A DNA stretch of 64,000 bases from Trissonchulus latispiculum (Eukaryota; Nematoda; Enoplea; Enoplida; Ironidae), in contig JASAND010028703.1 of the NCBI GenBank assembly GCA_030248195.1, forward strand, positions 1 to 64,000, read 5' to 3'. Each line of letters opens with the position of its first letter. The first letter of the stretch is position 1. Made by a program: the position numbers and the translations under genes. This document shows positions 58,423 to 64,000 of this stretch, one piece after another. The notes beneath the pieces are model-generated. The model saw only the letters and a program-made list of their open reading frames with translations. It did no database searches and had not been told where the DNA came from.

Positions 58423-60469
58423 GGTCTAATTTGTTGGGTGAGTCTGTCATTATCAAGCGCACGGCCGAATAGCTAAGAGTGTGACTAATGACATGACAGA
58501 GTTAGCTAGCTGGAGATACCTAACATTTAGTTGTACTGTATCAAAATGATGGGCCAAAAACCTCAAACTGTCTTCAAACAATGCTAACGCAGTACTAGCT
58601 TAAACTTGGAGAACCGTCCACACATGAAAAATTTTGGCAGCCCAATGTATTAAACTAATTGAGATCCCAGGAGCTGAAACTTAGTGTAGCCACAATAGCC
58701 ATAGACTCCAAAACCAGTAAATTTGTACAACCTTGACAAATAAACAAAACATTTCTACCCCCCCCCCTCCAAATTATTCCTGAAACAAACCCCAATCAAA
58801 TACCTAAACAGTCAGAAAAAGGCCTTAACGCCCAACACAGGAAATACATAATCACTGTACAGGAAAAGTTTGATCATTATCAATAAGAAACAGTAACTTT
58901 TGAATAAATCAATTATAAGCACTGTAGTTAAGCTCTAAAAGGTCATCTTGCGCAACATGAAAAGGGGAATGGAAAGAAAATAGTGGACACGGGTAATAAA
59001 AACGAAACACTTCGGACTCGTGAAGGTGAGAGTATACTCTTCACAACCGAACACGAAGAGAAATCAAACTTGCAACAAGGTGCAGCACCGAGCAAATCGG
59101 CCAATGAGGTTAACAAAATGGCACTTATAAGATTTTTGATTGGCTCATAGATTTGCCGTCTTAGACTATTTAGCTGATATATTTATAGAAATATAGAGAG
59201 AAGTTCTAAACTTAAGAGCGCCGCCTTGGGACGAGGATGGCTGATAAAGCGATCCCGGCAAGCCGCGATCCCTCCTTCTAACATTGTTACTGATACTGTT
59301 ACTTCTAACTGATAATTTCGACATAGTTTAACAACGATTTCATTTATCGCAAACAAACCATCTTGTAAGAGATGATCTCACCTCAACATATATAAGCCCA
59401 TATTAAATTATACATACCCCACTTAGGCCAAACATAATGTCTCCGCATTACAAAGAGCCAGCCAAAAACCAACGATCAAGTATGTTTGATTAAATGTTTA
59501 CTCATGCCAAACGTAAAACCAAGTCAAAACAGGATGCATACTGATTTCAAAAGAGCGCGGCATTAATTCTTAATTTCGCAGCATAAGAACCTAGAGACAG
59601 GCATATAATTTATGTAGCGTCATTCAAATTGCTTGTTATGTAGCAAAGTAAGGAATTCCGCATGTATGGCCTGCGGAATTCATTAATTAAACCGGTCAGT
59701 CCAGCTTAATTAATGAATTTCGCAGACCAGACTTGCCGAGTTCATTAATGTCAGAATATCGCGTTCTTGACCTTATCGTGAGCATGGTGCTCCGATCACA
59801 ATACACGAGCGTTCTCCCGTTCGGTGTGGGGGGTCGGCAACAATAGCGGGGCAACTAAAACAGCGATTGTTCTGCGACCCCCTCAACCGGAACCCATAAA
59901 CTGAAACGACCGCAATCTTTTGCTCTGCTCCTCCAACCAACTTTGAGGGGGGTCTCTGCAATCTGATTGGTTTTTGGTTTTTGGCTAGCCCAATTAAAAG
60001 GGAACCTGCTTTGGCTCCCCCGTCGACCCTCCACCAAACGGGGGACACAAGGGTATTGTGTTCGGAGCACCATTTTGCAATGTACTGAAGAGAAGTCCTC
60101 TAATGGCTTTCTCTGCTTCTTATGTATAGTGCAGTATGTACTCTTGCTAATATTCTTATTTCAACTTTTTAATAAATTTTTTAGTTTTATAGATAGAAGT
60201 TTTGGACAACCCTATGGAAACTACTGAAATCGCTCGAATGCGCAGAGCCATCATGCAGGACGATAGTAAGCACACTCTTAAAAAATTCCAGTAGAAACTA
60301 CAAGAATAACTTTAGTAGATACTAAGTACGAAACGTTTTGTAGAAAAAAGCTTAGATCTTGTGATTTTTGCAGGACATCGCTGGTAGTTCTTATTGGAGA
60401 TACTTGTGCACAATGTATTAAGTTATGATGTTATGTCATGTCATGATCATTCATGACACTAGGGGAAGT
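58423..60469. other. No gene recognised; one strong hairpin
   Basis: Contains two hairpins near 59650-59725: GAATTCCGC/GCGGAATTC, and AATTCATTAATTAA with TTAATTAATGAATT (14 bp). The right part of the stretch (59940-60125) is the dispersed repeat also seen near 52.0 kb. Otherwise nothing is supportable. Confidence 0.5.
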
Positions 60470-61256
60470 TGCCCAAATATGGCCAAGTGCCTAATATGGC
60501 CAACATTGACTTTGGATAGGTGTGTGGGTTTTTTATCAAAGCCAAATTAAATAAAACTCGCAGAAGATTTACCTGTTGTTATTGGAGACTCCAACTTTCA
60601 GCATTAACTTTCCAGTATTAGATTATTACTAAGAATTCTTTTTTAATTTTATTCAATTTTTAATTTTAAACCAGTTACTTTATGCTGTCGGAAAGTCAGT
60701 TTTTGAAGACAAGGATTCTCAGGACCAGTTAAGTCTAAGCTGACAATTTTTATATCATTTAATAGAGCATTGTATGTAGATTATTTTCCAAAATTTCAAA
60801 ACTTAACGTTTAAAATTTTTTGTGCATCAGAACTAATTTCGGTGCCATTTTCACCAATGAACAGCCGAAATTTTATGAGTGCCCAAATATGGCCAATGTA
60901 AAATCTAAGCTATTTTACGCGTAAACATACGGTTTTTGAGTTGTCAGATCCGGCTAATTTGTGTTGCAAATTTTGATGTGAAAGTTAGTTTTAACCAGTT
61001 CATATATCAACTGTTCAAGTAACTATGCTTAACAAATTTGCTTCAAAACTAATTATTTCAATGAAATTAATCTCATACCATCATAAAACAGGTTTTAGTG
61101 TTAAAACATACTTTATGCAGCATAAAGTAGTCCCAGAGGTTGCATTCAATGTTAAAAACATTGTTTCTAACAAGCTGTATTTTGTGCAAAAGGTGTGTTA
61201 CCGTCAGGTGAACATTTTAGAAAATTGTAAGTCTGCTGCTGCTGCTTCAATAATTG

Positions 61257-61675
61257 CTTATAACTAGGGTTGTGCTGTTAAGAAATTTCCCTGGCCTGGC
61301 CTGGCCGGGGACGGGCCTGCTCAAGCGACCGGGCCGGGCCCGGGGGCCCGATACAGGGCCCCGCAGACCCGGCGGTATACAAGAAACAGTATCATACAAT
61401 AGTTAGTGGTATTTATTACAATTTAGACAACTCCTGGAAGCTTCAATTTCTTTTTTCAGTTTCAGTTGAAAACAATTTTGAAAAATTTTGAAATTTGCAC
61501 AACAAAGATTTGACCGGGCCTCACCGGGCCTGGCCGGGCCTCCGCGGCTGACCGGGACCAGGCCCTAGCAGGGCCTGCCGACCCAGCAACTGGAACCGGG
61601 GCGGCCCGGTGCTGGCCCGGCCCGGGCCGGGGCCCGAGACCCGATTCAGGGCCTGGGCACAACAGTGTTGATAAC
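61257..61675. mobile_element. hAT MITE nested in the transposon
   Basis: The 403-bp element 61265-61667 begins TAGGGTTGTGC and, reversed, CACTGTTGTGC. It is GC-rich near both ends with GGCCCGG phrases in opposite orientation. Flanking 8-mers are CTTATAAC (61257-61264) and TTGATAAC (61668-61675). The copy at 20 kb has TTTATAAC once at this place (20617-20624, minus strand), giving the empty site and confirming an 8-bp duplication. Confidence 0.9.
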
Positions 61676-61989
61676 TGGCTTTCCTGATTATCAACACAAA
61701 CTATACGTGCAAAATATTGTGTAATTTTTATAAGATGTTTGAACAAATTACCGATACACCGATAAATGTGTAATTTACCTAGCTATTTCTTCATCAGTTT
61801 TATGCTTTGAAGAATGTTGGCTGAGCAGTTGATGAAAAAATTTGATGAGTCATCAGAATGCAGAATAAGGAACTGTCAAATTACCGAAGCAATTTACTTT
61901 CACATATGCGTACATTGATTAGAAATAGAAACTTTGGAAATATTAGAAATTCACACGCAAAAGATGCCGGATCTATCTTAAACCACTAC

Positions 61990-62943
61990 ATAGGGTAAAC
62001 TCGTTTATAGTGGACACTCGGGTATAGTTGACAATACTAAGCTTCTGTGCAAATATAATCCTGTAGGAATATTTTCTTCTGCGCAAATTAACAACATGTG
62101 ATAGCGCAAACTTTGGGCTATCTAACGATATCTCATTTGTGATTCTAAGTTTGACACACTGGGAATATGAAGCGTCCAAACATCAAGCATTTTGTGAAAG
62201 TTCAAAAATGCTAAGGATTTTGGCAAAAATACTAAGCTTCAGAGCTTGAGTTCGTGCCCATTTCCGCCAGTGAAGTTGAAAACTTTATGATAATCCGAAA
62301 GAGAATTTTGTGCAGATTAATATAACCTAATAAAAATTAAAATTTCACCTTGCAAAAAATTTTTCTGCATTTTTTCCTATTTTCTATCAAGTTTCAAACA
62401 GCTCGGCCTAAGTTGACAATTTCGCCGGGTATAGTGGACACCCCGAAATCAAAGAATTAGATTCCTTTAAGTCGAAATTTGTTTGCATATTTGAAATCAG
62501 CGCATTGAAAAACATACCTTTGCAAAGTTTCAGCTCAATTGGTTAAGTTGTGAGGCCTACAGGAGCAGGAACTTGACAGGACAAAAAGTCTTGAAACTTC
62601 TCCCGCAAAACTACTAATTTGATCATTTTAACATTTGTTACCTATTTCTTGTTTTTGACTTTTATTGCAGTCTGAAATACGTGTAAAACATATGTGACAA
62701 CATTAGCCGAGTTGTGTCCACTTAGCCCGAACTATGTGTCCACATTATCCGAGCTGTCAAAAATTTAGTACAGTTACGGTTTTGCGAAGAATTTTCCCAT
62801 TTCTCAATACAAAACTACATGTGATATGTCGTTAGAAAGAGGAGAAAACGTTCTTTTGTTTGATATAGAATTTATATGGGGTAGCCGCTGAAAATTTTGA
62901 CTAATTTTTCTCGGAATGACTTTTTGTCAAAAAGTGTCAACTA
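61990..62943. mobile_element. TA-flanked DNA element (Tc1/mariner or pogo-like) nested in the transposon
   Basis: A 950-bp segment (61992-62941) lies between two TA dinucleotides. In the 20-kb copy the flanks join directly at one dinucleotide (20076-20077, now CA on the minus strand). The left end GGGTAAACTCGTTTATAGTG and internal TAGTGGACAC/GTGTCCAC phrases in both orientations resemble pogo/Tigger-type termini. The right end is diverged. No transposase frame. Confidence 0.7.
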
Positions 62944-63292
62944 GACGCTTTTATTGCGAAACCTATCTTTTCAAGCAAAATGCGTGTGAGGTCATGGGTC
63001 AAACCTAAGAGACCTGCTGAGCTGAGGCGCAACAGGAAAATACCATGATTTAGCAGTTTAAGAAAAAAGCTTTGATGTTGTCGCTATGATAAACCGTGTC
63101 TCCATATTTGGGACCCCTTGTCCATATTACGAACCCAGATCTCAATATTAGGCAACTTTTTGCTCCTATCTTAGTGTGATAAATCGGATTTGGCCATATT
63201 TGGGAAACTTCCTCCACTACATTTCAGATTTCAATAACATTACAATCGTTTTAAATGCTCTCAATGCTGCAGTAGAGATTTGTTTTATTCAG

Positions 63293-63631
63293 TGGTGCAG
63301 TACCGAGGATACTACTACTTATTTGGCCTTAACGAAGAAATTTGTTCAGATGCCTGCGGCAGACATGGTATGACCTGCGACTTTACAGACTTCAACTGCG
63401 TCCACAACGATTCACTGTTGGACATATTCAATGCCATATTTGAGAACCATCCGGAGAGTTGTCTTTACTTTACTAACGCTGCCTTAAACAAACCTCAGCA
63501 CCCAACTTATGGCGCAGGTTCTCACTTCTGTGCTGGCTTCAATGGTTTTCCCAAGACAACTACCTGTGAAGGTGTTCCCTACTCCAAGCCTGAGACAAAC
63601 AGTTACGACTGGAGACTGTGCCGATGCAAAA
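63293..63631 (+). CDS. Exon encoding a secreted-type cysteine-rich domain
   Basis: An acceptor (TGTTTTATTCAG, 63281-63292) precedes the exon and a donor (GTGCGT at 63632) follows. It encodes about 110 residues with around nine cysteines in the order EEICSDACGRHGMTC, DFNC, ESC, HFCAGF, TTTC and LCRC, typical of a disulfide-rich extracellular module. It starts at an aromatic segment (RGYYYLFGLN). An aspartate/serine-rich middle and a conserved-looking LCRC end next to the donor suggest one exon equals one domain. I cannot name the family. The rest of the gene would lie outside the window or in unrecognised exons. The reading frame continuing past the donor looks intronic. Confidence 0.65.
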
Positions 63632-63935
63632 GTGCGTTTTGGTTTTGTAGCAGACATGTTTCAACTATATCTCATATTTATTTTACACATAACAAGGAGC
63701 ATTCAGGCAAACATCATTCAACCGTATATTCAACTGTATATATCTCGTCTCGTATATTTTCCACATTGTCCTCGGCGGATTTTTAATGAAAAACTGGACA
63801 GCAACACAGTCAACAAACATTTTGAATGTGTATTTTCTTTTTCACGAAGCAATAGTAAATAAAAATAAAAATTTTTACAAAACCCTTCGAAATAATGTTA
63901 GAAATGAAATTGCCACTTCAGCACCTGAGACCCGA
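63632..63935. other. Presumed intron and spacer
   Basis: T-rich sequence after the donor of the cysteine-rich exon. An AATAAAAATAAAAAT run at about 63857-63873 could be a tail of the neighbouring tRNA-derived repeat read on the minus strand. Confidence 0.4.
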
Positions 63936-63939
63936 AAAA

Positions 63940-64000
63940 TTCGGGCCTCGGGTGGGATTCGAACCCACGACTTTCGGATGAACGCTCCGACGCTCTGCCA
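63940..64000 (-). tRNA. Partial tRNA-like sequence at the window edge, probably SINE head
   Basis: On the minus strand a perfect T-arm (GTGGG, TTCGAAT, CCCAC) with a canonical B-box GGTTCGAATCC follows a perfect anticodon stem TCGGA/TCCGA. The acceptor 3' part CCGAGGC is followed by an ATTTTT terminator-like run. The anticodon loop reads GCGTTCA, giving GTT but with C instead of the nearly universal T at position 33. The 5' part lies beyond 64000. The unusual loop and the hairpin-rich tail (CCCGAATTTTTCGGG) favour a tRNA-derived SINE over a working tRNA. Confidence 0.6.

Larger units (their letters stand above)
60470..63216 (+). mobile_element. Inverted-repeat transposon copy invaded by two others
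   Basis: The left end TAGGGGAAGTTGCCCAAATA and the reversed right end TGGAGGAAGTTTCCCAAATA match closely and continue TGGCCAA. The interior matches the inverted copy at 19978-20730, apart from two interrupting segments (61265-61667 and 61992-62941). No intact transposase is seen. A short frame at 61025-61267 is shared with the 20-kb copy. Superfamily unassigned because no target duplication is visible. Confidence 0.75.

Noticed and set aside
59773..60073. Basic Pro/Arg-rich minus-strand protein
   Set aside because: The stretch is part of a dispersed repeat also seen near 52.0 kb and the frame is not kept there.

Overview
The window looks like nuclear DNA of an animal, most likely an invertebrate. 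It is AT-rich, has introns, and is packed with hAT, Tc1/mariner-like and Ty3/gypsy-like elements, AT microsatellites and tRNA-derived sequences. A few short exon-like pieces encode cysteine-rich, kringle-like or membrane segments. There is no operon structure, no bacterial gene density, and no complete host gene. The species cannot be named from the sequence alone.

Layout. 1-6.6 kb: dispersed inverted repeats, a 2x105-bp tandem duplication, exon-like pieces (3.8-4.5 kb) and three copies of a 350-bp AT-rich repeat. 6.6-11.1 kb: a 240-286-bp satellite whose unit holds several conserved hairpins. 11.9-16.9 kb: a tRNA-like sequence, a decayed Ty3/gypsy RNase H and integrase remnant, and an unidentified broken coding region. 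17.4-20.7 kb: exon-like pieces on the minus strand, an inverted-repeat element carrying a minisatellite, and an inverted partial copy of a transposon also found at 60.5-63.2 kb.

21.3-41.6 kb is one composite structure. A 4.1-kb segment A (21342-25497) is followed by a minus-strand LTR retroelement (LTR 25498-27855, non-coding tract, broken protease and gag, primer-binding site, LTR 35116-37491) and then by a second copy of A (37492-41607). The element has gag and protease remnants but no recognisable reverse transcriptase, RNase H or integrase, so it looks non-autonomous. Its LTRs and the two A copies are almost identical. The A/A' arrangement resembles two alleles, one carrying the insertion and one empty, joined in tandem, rather than a normal target-site duplication.

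41.6-45.2 kb: the most unusual stretch. About 16 unrelated, mostly perfect hairpins crowd 1.6 kb (42285-43850). Three of them share a bulged-pyrimidine, CGA-triloop architecture in which the paired bases covary. 45-60 kb: inverted-repeat elements, minisatellites and candidate minus-strand exons at 50.4-51.7 kb. 60.5-63.2 kb: a transposon invaded by two others, whose empty sites can be read from the copy near 20 kb. The window ends with an exon for a cysteine-rich domain and a partial tRNA-like sequence.

The coding pieces do not form a visible pathway. The dominant story is mobile-element turnover with several hairpin-rich repeats of unknown role.
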